This document shows, in pieces, positions 44,901-51,237 of a stretch of 64,000 nt of DNA; position 1 is the first letter of the stretch; each line of letters opens with the position of its first letter. A model generated the notes under the pieces. The model saw nothing but the letters and a program-made list of their open reading frames with translations, ran no database searches and was not told the DNA's origin. Position numbers and translations under genes: made by a program. This stretch comes from a virus, in IMG/VR virus record IMGVR_UViG_3300017950_001860, positions 24,137 to 88,136 of that record; one strand, written 5' to 3'.

Positions 44901-47151
44901 AATCATTTAAATCACCAGGAGCATTGTAAACATCAATAGCAAAATTATTTGCAGCATTAAGTGTAGCAATATAATGTCTAACTACTTTCTGACGTGTTTC
45001 CATAGGTGTACTTGACCAACCATTTGCATATTCAAATTTGTCTAAAGCAGAATATTTTTTAAGGAAAGATGTATCTGTACTAAGTGTTACAACCGATTCA
45101 CCGTCCTCGTAACTAAAGGTGTCTGTTAGTAGATTAAAATCAAATACAATATCGCCGCTATTTTCTATGTTACGGTATGTAAGAGGAAATCCTAACTCTG
45201 GGTCTTCTGTTCCTCTACCTTCTTTATATGAGAATATTTTTGTTCCTTGGAATGTACTACTATTAAATAATTCTAAGTCACCATAATACTTTCCATCAGC
45301 ATCATATAGACAGAATAAAGGTTGTTGGTTAGTTTTTGTTTTTTGTTGTGTTTTAATCCAATCTGTTCCATTATAATAGTAAACAATACCCTTGTTATTA
45401 CTTCCAGATTTTATAAGTACATTTTCATCTAATAAAGGTGCAGTATCTTCTGATTCTATAAGTGTAATCAAAACATCATTATCTATCTTAACTTTTTTAA
45501 CTTCAAATACTTTGTCTTTTACTAGTTTGTCTGTATCTTTTGTAAAGATAATTCTCATACCCTCTACAATATTCACACCATCAATATTATATCCTAATGA
45601 ACCTTCAACCTCGCTAAAAACATCAGTAGTAAACGTATCTATTAGATCTACATCTTTTTTAATTTTTGTGCCAAATTTAAATAATCTTAGCCCTGGCTCA
45701 AATTCGATGATAGGTCTTTTTGCTTTACCCGACTCGTCGATTGCTTCATTAGAATGATTGTATTCGTTTGTCTTTTGTAAAACGGTCTTATGAAACCATC
45801 TGTTTGCTCTTGACCAACTGTTTCCGTCGATGCTTTGTCTGCCAATTACAATATAATCTTTTGTTGTTGAATAATTTTCAGCATTATCGAACGGTAACTC
45901 ATCAAAATCGTTTTTATCAAAGTCTAAAGGACGATCTGTAGAATTTGTTTGAATTACATTAAGAGACTCCTGTGGTACTAGCTTAATTGCAGAACCTACT
46001 CCTTCTACATAATAATTGCCTTCAGCGTATTTTTCAGGACTAGTTTGTCCTCTAAAATTAACTTTTAATCCGTTTGTAAATTCTATTCCATTGGCACTAG
46101 TGTATTTTCTTGTGCCGATAATATCATCTTCAACATCTAAGAATGTGTTTTCCTCAATGTCGTAAATTCTTATTACACCACTTACATTTATATCATTTTT
46201 TGATATGTAGTAAAGTCTATCAGGAGAGTTAAACGGAATTGTAAATTCTATTTTACCTTTTTCAAGATAAACGTTTGCAACTTCTTCGCCATTTTCTCCT
46301 AACTTACGAATACCGTCAGGGTATAATGTTGAAACACTTTCGTCATCTTCAAACGTTACACTACCTTCATTTGGTAATACTAACCAATCGCCGGTGTCAT
46401 ATGTTGATCCGAATAAATCAACTCCAAATTTACCATCATCTTTGATGCCTTCTGTTGTAGCAACTACAACTGCTTCACCTGGCTTAAAACTTTTTGTTAG
46501 AGCAAATGCTAACGGATGTCCTTCTGTATCTATTTCAAAAGTATATTTTTGACCTCTATATAATCTTAGTGTAGGATTTCTTTCCAACTTAGTATTAAAC
46601 TGAAACGATGCATCACCGTCAGCATCATCAACTGTAATAGTATATGTACTTTGAACTTCTCTAGACTGGCCTTGTACAGCAACCGAATTTGGTCCATCAG
46701 GTAACCAGTAGTATTCTCTAAAATTAACAAATTTGTCCCAATCAATATTTGGGTTCCACGGATAACTTACTTGTGCATTAATATTACTGTGATTACTAGT
46801 ATCTACATTATAATATTTTAGTTGGTTTATATAGTCATTATAATCTTTATAAAAAGTTACATTATCTAAACTGTCTTTGATAACAGTTGCTGGTTCTAAT
46901 TGGTAGTTTTCTCTATCTTTACTAGCAGGATCGCCGATGTAATTATCTGTAGATAAAAAACTTTTAGCAACTTTACGTCCAAAGTATCCACTAATCTTTT
47001 CTGCAACTCCAGGTTGTATAAGTTGATCCACAGTAGATTGTAAAAACTTTTGATTTGCTTCTGAACGAAAAAATCTAGGTAAAAATCTAGCACTCTGTCT
47101 TTTATCGTCATCTGGAGTAGGTAGTCCAAATTCTCCTTGTATATCGGCCAT
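32980..47151 (-). CDS. Giant virion protein at the gp7 (baseplate wedge) position
   Basis: A single uninterrupted frame of 4723 residues, directly after gp6 (TAATG, with GGAGGAT), where T4 has gp7 (about 1030 residues). The N-terminus (RFLPRFFRSEANQKFLQSTV; NIDWDKFVNFREYYWLP) is the type I recall from marine T4-like virion proteins. From about residue 165: a cupredoxin-like strand pattern (NPTLRLYRGQKYTFEI). Between about 1570 and 3050: at least five CBM5/12-like modules such as YIKGQVVKYKNEYYRV. There are FG-GAP-like stretches (KYGKSVSVSDDGEFLAIGIP) and Gly-Tyr-Pro repeats (GRGYKVPPTYTI, GEGYTSIPTIQI). The C-terminal region has WIGKERIEYLVK and LIRRGTLGTG. Probably a baseplate wedge/arm protein with glycan-contacting modules. 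Confidence 0.75.
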   Translation of the reverse strand: MADIQGEFGLPTPDDDKRQSARFLPRFFRSEANQKFLQSTVDQLIQPGVAEKISGYFGRKVAKSFLSTDNYIGDPASKDRENYQLEPATVIKDSLDNVTFYKDYNDYINQLKYYNVDTSNHSNINAQVSYPWNPNIDWDKFVNFREYYWLPDGPNSVAVQGQSREVQSTYTITVDDADGDASFQFNTKLERNPTLRLYRGQKYTFEIDTEGHPLAFALTKSFKPGEAVVVATTEGIKDDGKFGVDLFGSTYDTGDWLVLPNEGSVTFEDDESVSTLYPDGIRKLGENGEEVANVYLEKGKIEFTIPFNSPDRLYYISKNDINVSGVIRIYDIEENTFLDVEDDIIGTRKYTSANGIEFTNGLKVNFRGQTSPEKYAEGNYYVEGVGSAIKLVPQESLNVIQTNSTDRPLDFDKNDFDELPFDNAENYSTTKDYIVIGRQSIDGNSWSRANRWFHKTVLQKTNEYNHSNEAIDESGKAKRPIIEFEPGLRLFKFGTKIKKDVDLIDTFTTDVFSEVEGSLGYNIDGVNIVEGMRIIFTKDTDKLVKDKVFEVKKVKIDNDVLITLIESEDTAPLLDENVLIKSGSNNKGIVYYYNGTDWIKTQQKTKTNQQPLFCLYDADGKYYGDLELFNSSTFQGTKIFSYKEGRGTEDPELGFPLTYRNIENSGDIVFDFNLLTDTFSYEDGESVVTLSTDTSFLKKYSALDKFEYANGWSSTPMETRQKVVRHYIATLNAANNFAIDVYNAPGDLNDLVVSVFVNNNIQKEITDYTIYRQDSKATVIFTNDLNENDSVVIKTTSAADKNDNGFYEIPLNLEKNPLNEEITSFTFGEVADQVLSMVEDLQEFDGVFPGNSNLRDLGDIDKFGKRFIKHTGPLNLPLYHLTSKKFNIVNAIEYNAKEYEKFKREVINTATNLGFDGETKLHLDKVLQEINKDKTETQPFYFSDMLGYNTTNKIVHTIFDKDDKFYGLSKKFNLSNLSEKSVNVYLNGKQLIYNLDYNFTDEGFINLDSVQQTGDILEIYEYDNTDGAFVPPTPTKLGMYPRYHPEITIDDTFVNDDEINTTLAYTCYGQLENNHTTQGWFYPLYIDRSTARDADANGEVETIKLNGLPVYFYAPKSLVKKGVAPNTDYEEYPVIALIRGHDGSFIRAYKDFRDNLLLDFEKRIYNNIKIDYTKTLVNIHNFISGSYRNSYINSDKVNDILLKDFIQWMQGSNISDYTKNDFYNVDNTFTYNYSTSVNQNGKSVEGFWRGVYINAYDTDRPHTHPWEMLGFSIKPEWWETQYGASPYTSDNIVLWKDLETGTIKDPNGTKINPLYARPGLLNFVPVDSQGKLKSPAESGHIENIVFRDLGKPFKFGDHSPVETAWRRSSSYCFALVKAMLLNKPAHFMSMAFDTSRTVKNNANQNVYLSTQKQVNLASLSLPNTVNQNSRVFTSGLVNFVHNLIGSNVYALYDDYQYDLKNINNQLGFKLAGFTDKDKLSIILDSKSPTNDQPSGIFIPQENYDVFLNTSSPIDVIVYSGVIIEKATDGYIVKGYNFNNPNFKYFKPLTRQGDREFTFGGDPEPSTDWTENKKYIKGQVVKYKNEYYRVSSNYTSDSVFDTNVHFKLDNLPVNGGKSVVIKSTFETKISNLNYGTKLTSTQEVCDFLLGYQEYLKSTGFTFDYFNDKFNTIENWNNALQEFVIWTSEGWASGTILSLSPGAYALEFKKDFAVVDDIYDEFYDYSLLSEQGLPLRQKFSSILRDNNSFSLKTKNTDSGIYNLALPLVQKEHVVIIDNETVFNDKIYQPRTGYRQERLKVLGYRSDNWLGGLNIPGFIYDDTHVTEWTRWQDYNIGSVVKYKEYYYVANNEVAGSYNFEFTNWVRLNEKPESKLIANFEYKINQFADFYDLDTDNFDLEQQKMAQHLIGYQKREYLSNIIQDDVSQYKFYQGYIQDKGTMNALDKLFNSIRGQGLEFYEEWALQVGKYGSTDNIKQIEIPITQSNLRESPQSIEFVEYLPEETFDKTYRVRPFDLLDKPQDFNVNTFPTTTNKEYILSGGYVHEDDIDFKTAAITDLKDVDINQMNIEQYIWVTFENPNNWNVYQIIDLEVNSASLSVFATPDESNQYYATITLTENQGFNLESGDYVAIVGAQLYNVFSFYEVISYIDNQIFIRVSEDNNIIDFDSENFDIYTIKKVRASNFEEFNTIARESKFESQRVWIDNYAGENRWAVLENTPSYKVLGSIVNPEDPEDSTNLEVFTDYASDFAISSNNKDLFLSSPESGNGKVFYYTRNREDTAHEFVQTFTSLELPFSTENAKYGKSVSVSDDGEFLAIGIPGASQIKTKYKGDYVSNVLYSKRDIVKYKESLWRANRNIVQEGTTQTFETYDSYINIESRIDQDSTNLTLLSQAYPGLGSTSGNDHILVRAPLAQHIATTTGDYIRLKWNELSYVNGSLTSVYKPWNDTLSTFGISTDFVSGWHRIQEKITRIIIINDYLRTVDTGDIVQSSTGSATVAKVKATSTDLMIYLKDEKGTFDTTDFLNLYDFANDLTAPIGTYTEVTLGETSEEFGLWLIDSPVYTSTNTPFETGKGLVYLDVLEASNYNAGTQTRIDYVNVLDTVNSIGEVNLARDRVNIIDQLTYNDPDNGIVLSDKWIVRVPTNLSNSVSSNLVGIGSSSNPSYEFYMYNYENAIDVSASGITHAITNKTQTVYDVWDGYIDIDFSGYTNFEGTIYGLKVGDVIQDVQRPLDINGQPSTNPTPTDHEATIVYIKRNTGVDFQKVRVYIKINSGLWDLEPNIAQVQILRLAGTTTDGTVREVNRLIGEINDFNADTVVPSGDAGKFLVFEADNDFAYSQYSEIFDQEYYFYTVLTQTLASEITASAPSSLNLDWSQIYHIETNEAGNPSLNGVGAVAIYSKSGINNYVLNQVLVSEFNFNVLNENFGKKVKILNSNNGYKLCVSSKGSGTEENSGIITFFEHGPIDVTNYRGKYNSNENYVIGETVSNEGRYYRARTTLTSDNDIDDSNSWEDISWRRTTDEKYRGTIAINSEYGKGSVVLYNNGLYKAKTNIITSATIGDLSTDASWTAVDNNVEYIGYIPWITSSLITGDAQFDNTDIVLFSDDFIVSENANILITKISQTGNSIALVVYVLDNGRYRYQQTIDDTDGNVGFATSFKLNPQGNKLAVSRTLDGIGSVHIYNFVSGQFDVNNPQIITPPSVFTTKKFGYTLSFGEENLAIGSLDARVFIDDSTDFIVNGIFTPEVYDQGVVYYYEEVNNNLIFAERITYGVIDDNAEQNVKINGNHLYIGASAQDNNQYQGEFFNYRKTYDAKTWTVTRQISDPVDIKKIKSAFLYNKTRDEIVSYLDFIDPIQGKIAGPAEKNITYKTPYDPASYNVGDAADTVFWSDEHVGKIWWDISKCKFTYPYQKSIQYQKDNWNELQPDASVDVYEWVESVYLPSTWDELSNLPEGSTLGISGTTLYGDTQFSKRFIYDNDSQTFSEIYYYWVRNKNSVPKTDTNRTISALDIARLIATPREQGYRFISFLSSNGISLNNCDSLITNDDIVLNIRYHIQDNRDQNEHDVYQILSDGLKNSAPHPIIETKWFDSLIGFDKSDRTIPDPALLEKNRYGIQNNPRQGMFKNRVEALKNLVDRVNIVLENNNIVDNIDMQRLNLVDELPTINSGLFDVTFNNETELTSINSKIKTPILKPVITNGKITNVQILDPGRGYKVPPTYTINGIGQDANFEIEINNLGQITRVNLTNNGSNYDNNTSITVRAYSALVITDNTLSDNSWAIYRYNSTEETWQKTRVQSYSVPRYWQYIDWYAAGYNALSKVDHYIKGTYQIEGTNAKLGQIIKVENVGTGGWLLLKRKSTTDNEDFTQVYDTIGRQNGTIKLLPSLYGVNSSTGFDNRSFDNFSFDKDPRIELRIILEAIRDDIFVGNLQNEYNQLFISSLRYILNEQRSVDWFFKTSFVKVKHHASTLEQDITFNVDNLDNYKSYIEEVKPFKTVLREFISNHTKTEETNTSVTDFDLPTYYDDIKEKIVPNNVKITNGEIVTTDDNITEYPRRNWLDNVGFEITDIKITNSGTEYTTKPAVEVIGGGGSGAVIEAFIGYGNITGLKIVYPGEGYTSIPTIQIAPPPNSEGVQATAYPVLGRSKPRTIRSTIKFDRNWPVLTQSVNTLEHTQSFTGTGTQTVFDLEWPMQVLNSTYVVYINNTEVLSGQYSVTNIQDMSKGYTRYKGRVVLSTPAGVGDTVTIVYNKSLEILNAIDRIKFAYNPNDNMISKDAAQLMDGIDYAGVQIDTLDFGTARGWGNGEWTDFDYDTDEELEDLIVELDGSSTSIILPRALELDVSYNIYRIGIDSNDNIFSNIRHDDENFGTAQQSNLNATCQTLVGDGETQVINLNDLGIMTAIREGESYVKIVVRKVTSDGSILPYGATYDTDISGGDLNYLNASGQRPEDIIIDGDNFVTPESAKSVEELVPGQVQDTLDMQVTTKGEDSAVYSYRIFKDITNNTTYKRIDSPTTKLSKELTQYDLQIEVKDATNLPEPDRELNLPGVLWIGKERIEYLVKDENRLRLIRRGTLGTGVRDVHPLGTPVYDQSRTKNITYEDVTQTQTVDSADVSSVASTFELGFIPNSVDEFEIFINGIRLTGKTSKLYNPNIAQDSPEGDEDVAADFTLSYVIENDTPVQAIIDITNSSLLEFATRNIVVTRKKGSMWNVIGESITETETSIGFFLRSGN

Positions 47152-50100
47152 TAGTAACTATATCCTCCGCCATTTGAATTATTCGAACTTCCAGAGTTAG
47201 GCGAACTTACACTACTACTCGAACTTGAATTACCGGTGCTTGTTGCACTTGTGTTTGCTGTATTTGATGTAGTAGATACAGTTCTACTTTGTACTTCAGA
47301 TGTTGACGTAGTAATAGTTGTTACTACATTTCCTGATGCTTGTAAATTATCAGCTGTTAGTTTGTCAACAATTTCTATATTATCAACTGTGGCAGCACTA
47401 ATAAATATTTCGTCTGATTCGGCACTTATTTCAAATAAACTACCAAATGTCTGTGTCGATCTTTTTGGTACAACAACTATACTCAACAAAGTTGGACTTA
47501 ACACATTCATTATATAAGAACTAAGTTCTTGGAAGTAAAATGTGTCTCCAAAATCCCAATTTTCAATTTGAAAAAATTGATTTATTAAATCAATAATTTT
47601 ACTCTTTAGTTCATTGTTGTTAATGGCAATTCTATCATTTTTTACAATTTTAAATGTTACTTGAAGATCTTCGTTAGCTTTATCGCCAAACAGCATTTTA
47701 TACTTTACTGGATGAAATACAACTTCGTCACTTATACTTTTTATTTGATAAATTTCAGACCCGTAGTTTCTAAATAACTCGTCAGTGCTAGGTGGTAAAG
47801 GCTTTACACTAAGACCACCGTTAATATATGCTCGCATTGCTTGATCATACGATTTAACAAGCAAAAACGTATCTAAAATATTAGAAGTTGCTGGATCAAT
47901 TCTATAATTAGAATCAGAAACATGTACATAATGAAATTTTAAATTATCTCTACCTATAAATGCTTTATAGTCATTTATAATACTAAGATTATTTTGAGTT
48001 TTATTTAATACCTTAAATAAATCAAAATCAGAAAAGTAAAAAATCTGTCCATCATCAAAATTTACATAAGAACCTAATTCTGAGTCATTAGCAAATTCAG
48101 TATTAATAGTACCATTGCTATTATCAAAATATCGTTGTGAAATGATGTTATCTTTTTTAGTAATTTTCTGGAATATATATTTGTCATTGCCGATAATATC
48201 ATTGAACACTCCTAGATTATCAGCTATACCATCCGAATCACTGTCAACAAATTTTAACTGTATTTTAGTATTATCAACGTAGCCAAACGAGTCAGTATAT
48301 GAATCAGAAATATGCCAAACAAAATCGTTATTAAATGCTATATTGTTTAATTGATCAGGTTGTGTGTTAATATTTAAAACAGTAATTTTGTCTTGTTGTA
48401 CTTGATTAGTCTTAGGATCGTATACTTTGTTATTACCATCATAGAAGAATTTTATTTCGTCTTTGCTTTCAAAAATATATCTTATGTTTCTATAATTAAC
48501 TGTATATTGTTGTCCGTTAGTTTTAAAATAAAATATCCAGCTCGAATCTAAGTTAGATGAAAGAGTACTACCGGCGTTTTGCAAACCAAATTTAGAAGTT
48601 GTATTAATGTCTTCTGATTTTATAAGTTTCCATTGAGCACTATTTTGATCATATCGTATGCCAAAATCTTTGTAAGAAAATGCTCTATCTATTATTTGAG
48701 TTTTTAAATCTGCAGATAATGCTAATGCATATTTTGGCAGTATTTCTACTAATAAAGAACCATTAGGAATTACGTCATTAAATGTAATAGGTCCTTGACC
48801 TGTTATTGTGTTTAGCGTCCCGTCGGCATCGACTGATTGTACCGAAACCCATTTATATGTAGAGGAACCTGGATGGTCAGCTGTACCTGCCATTATTGTA
48901 TCGCCCATAAAGTGATACCCTGTAGGTGCTTCAAATTTACACAATGCTCCTGCTTGTAAATTTTTAAGTGCATTTACTGTGTAAGTTCCTACTGGGTAAA
49001 TGTTATCATTGTCGACGTTGTTTCCGCTAGGTGTAGAAAATATTTCGCCGCTGTCAAGAGTCTTTTCAAAATAACCAGTAGATGCATTTGTAGTTGATGT
49101 AACTTGTTTCCAATATGCTTGTAAATCGATTGTGCTTTGTTTAAAGAAATTTGCAATATAAAAATTTCTTATATTTGGAGACTTAATCCTAGGTTCAATG
49201 TCACTATATAATATGCCTTCAATATCAGATTGTGTTACAAACGAAAAATTAAAACTATCTGTGAATTCTTCTTTATATAATACTCCGTCATTACCGTATA
49301 AATTTGTTGCTGAGTACTTACCGCTTGGATCTCGTAAATCTAAATACCTACTTATTCCACTTGATATTCTATTTACAGTTCGTGTTTTAATAATATCCTG
49401 ATCAATCCCTAAAGGACCAATATTATAGTCTTCAGCAGTTATTAGTCTGTTTTGTGTATAGTAAGTTGCTGGAGCATTTTGTTTTATATCTGCATCTGTT
49501 TCAGACGGTCTTGCATTAGTTACAGAAGTTTTTAATCCTAGTGTAATTGTCAGTGTTTCTTGTCTATTAATTTTACTTACGTAAGGAATTTCGATTGTTA
49601 CATTACTAATAGTGTTAGGGTTAATTACCATATTTCTATTATCACTAGTTCTATAATACAAACGAAATTTACCTGCAGGTAAATTACCAAATACACCATC
49701 ACTAAACACAAGATTTACTCTGTCATTTACTCGAGTAGTAACTGCATAAACATTTTTGTTATTAGCAAATAAACTGTTATAAATTATGTTGTTACCTTCA
49801 ACCGAATCAAGTTTTGTCCATAAATCAAGTTCAAAACCATTGGTGTCAATACCATATAGCCATAAATCAGAATTATTAATATTTGAATTATCAATAGCAA
49901 CAGTTTGATTTGGAATTGGGTTAGTAATATCAAACACAGCACTATCCATTGTACCTTGTCTAAAGTGCATAAAAAATCCTGTATTTGAACTTCCGGCGCC
50001 TTGACCGTCATTTCTATACACAAACGATGGACTAACTCCAGGTAATGGTGGTTCTTCAATTATTGAATCTTCGCTTATAATTGTACTTGTAACTTCGAAT

Positions 50101-50732
50101 TTAGTAGATATACCCTCTACTACAGCTTCAAAATTATATATCGGAACATCTGCATTTAACGCATTAAATGTATATTGCTCAGTAGTAATATTTTGTAAAT
50201 TTGCAATGTTAGATGGATTTCCAATAGAGTTTTCACCTGGCAATGCAGAATTTAAAATTTTATTAAATTGTTCAAAATAATTAGGATTTGATCTGTCATT
50301 CCATACTACAGTTTTATTGGCTAAATTATTACCGTTAGTATCAATAATACCTTCAGTAGTTGATACACTATCAAACTTTAATAGTCCGTTGGCTGCTTTG
50401 TTCCTTGTAGGATTATACGAAATTAATCTAGCTAATCTTAGAACACTTTCTCGACGTTCTGCTGTTTCTAAAAAGTTTTCTCTAGCATTTAAGTCAATTC
50501 TGAAGGATAAGTTTTGTCCTAAAAATGCAATTAAATCGATTAGCGCAAGATATTCTGAACTTTCAATATAATCATTAAAGTCTTCTGGGTAATTTTGACG
50601 TAGGTAATTAATCATTGTCCTACGTAAGTTGTCAAAGTCGTAACTTTGAAAGTCTGCATTACGAAAAGACTGATAAACTCGTTTCCAATCTTCTGTTGCT
50701 AATAATCGCGATTGCCTATCAGTTGATGACAT
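47151..50732 (-). CDS. 6: Baseplate wedge protein gp6
   Basis: Matches gp6 of T4-like phages, the wedge protein forming the inner baseplate ring and joined to gp25 and gp53. Diagnostic N-terminal segment: NYPEDFNDYIESSEYLALID, QNLSFRIDLNARENFL and RRESVLRLARLISYNP. Length 1193 residues exceeds T4 gp6 (660). The last 50 residues are Ser/Thr/Asn/Gly repeats ending in GGGYSY, an unusual flexible tail. The start is ATG 50732 with GAAGGAAA; an in-frame TTG at 50747 is not needed. Confidence 0.9.
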   Translation of the reverse strand: MSSTDRQSRLLATEDWKRVYQSFRNADFQSYDFDNLRRTMINYLRQNYPEDFNDYIESSEYLALIDLIAFLGQNLSFRIDLNARENFLETAERRESVLRLARLISYNPTRNKAANGLLKFDSVSTTEGIIDTNGNNLANKTVVWNDRSNPNYFEQFNKILNSALPGENSIGNPSNIANLQNITTEQYTFNALNADVPIYNFEAVVEGISTKFEVTSTIISEDSIIEEPPLPGVSPSFVYRNDGQGAGSSNTGFFMHFRQGTMDSAVFDITNPIPNQTVAIDNSNINNSDLWLYGIDTNGFELDLWTKLDSVEGNNIIYNSLFANNKNVYAVTTRVNDRVNLVFSDGVFGNLPAGKFRLYYRTSDNRNMVINPNTISNVTIEIPYVSKINRQETLTITLGLKTSVTNARPSETDADIKQNAPATYYTQNRLITAEDYNIGPLGIDQDIIKTRTVNRISSGISRYLDLRDPSGKYSATNLYGNDGVLYKEEFTDSFNFSFVTQSDIEGILYSDIEPRIKSPNIRNFYIANFFKQSTIDLQAYWKQVTSTTNASTGYFEKTLDSGEIFSTPSGNNVDNDNIYPVGTYTVNALKNLQAGALCKFEAPTGYHFMGDTIMAGTADHPGSSTYKWVSVQSVDADGTLNTITGQGPITFNDVIPNGSLLVEILPKYALALSADLKTQIIDRAFSYKDFGIRYDQNSAQWKLIKSEDINTTSKFGLQNAGSTLSSNLDSSWIFYFKTNGQQYTVNYRNIRYIFESKDEIKFFYDGNNKVYDPKTNQVQQDKITVLNINTQPDQLNNIAFNNDFVWHISDSYTDSFGYVDNTKIQLKFVDSDSDGIADNLGVFNDIIGNDKYIFQKITKKDNIISQRYFDNSNGTINTEFANDSELGSYVNFDDGQIFYFSDFDLFKVLNKTQNNLSIINDYKAFIGRDNLKFHYVHVSDSNYRIDPATSNILDTFLLVKSYDQAMRAYINGGLSVKPLPPSTDELFRNYGSEIYQIKSISDEVVFHPVKYKMLFGDKANEDLQVTFKIVKNDRIAINNNELKSKIIDLINQFFQIENWDFGDTFYFQELSSYIMNVLSPTLLSIVVVPKRSTQTFGSLFEISAESDEIFISAATVDNIEIVDKLTADNLQASGNVVTTITTSTSEVQSRTVSTTSNTANTSATSTGNSSSSSSVSSPNSGSSNNSNGGGYSY

Positions 50733-50756
50733 AAAAATTTCCTTCAATAATGTTTA

Positions 50757-50764
50757 TATTTATG
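50757..50764 (-). promoter_or_regulatory. Late promoter-like octamer
   Basis: Minus-strand CATAAATA followed by TAAACATTATT, seven of eight matches to TATAAATA, 25 bases before the gp6 ATG at 50732, with AAGGAA in between. It lies in the gap between gp25 and gp6. Confidence 0.55.
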
Positions 50765-50787
50765 CAAGGAAATAATAGTATCTGTTA

Positions 50788-51225
50788 TTAATCTTTAGTA
50801 CTTTGTTGATCAAATCGAAACAATAATTGCTCTGAAATATTGTAAGGCAGATAGGATAATAAACAACTTACTTCAATACCTGATTCATAAGTATCAACAA
50901 ATACATTCTCAACTTGAACTCTCGGATCATAGTTTACAATATTTGTAACATTCTCTAATATAGCATCTCGCACATCATCAGTAAATGGTTCCCATAATAG
51001 ATCCCAAATTACACATCCAAAATACGGATCACTTAGTTTTTCGCCACGTTGTATATGGAAATGATTAATAATGTCTTGTTTAATAAGCTCAAAATCATAT
51101 AATGCAAATCCTTCGGTATTTTCGTTAATACTAGAGAATCCTCTATAAGATCTTCCAACTGATGATGGCGTCGGTTTACCTTGTACAGTAACCCTTTTGT
51201 ATAGATTTTTTTCTAATGAACTCAT
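50788..51225 (-). CDS. 25: Baseplate wedge protein gp25
   Basis: 145-residue gp25-like protein, the conserved wedge component with a lysozyme-like fold name but no enzyme activity. It shows LYDFELIKQDIINHFHIQRG, then LSDPYFGCVIWDLLWEPF and VNYDPRVQVENVFVD, typical of the family. T4 gp25 is 132 residues, so the length is normal. It lies between gp5 and gp6, the usual order. TAAATAC near the start may be part of a weak late promoter. Confidence 0.9.
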   Translation of the reverse strand: MSSLEKNLYKRVTVQGKPTPSSVGRSYRGFSSINENTEGFALYDFELIKQDIINHFHIQRGEKLSDPYFGCVIWDLLWEPFTDDVRDAILENVTNIVNYDPRVQVENVFVDTYESGIEVSCLLSYLPYNISEQLLFRFDQQSTKD

Positions 51226-51237
51226 ACTGTATTTACC

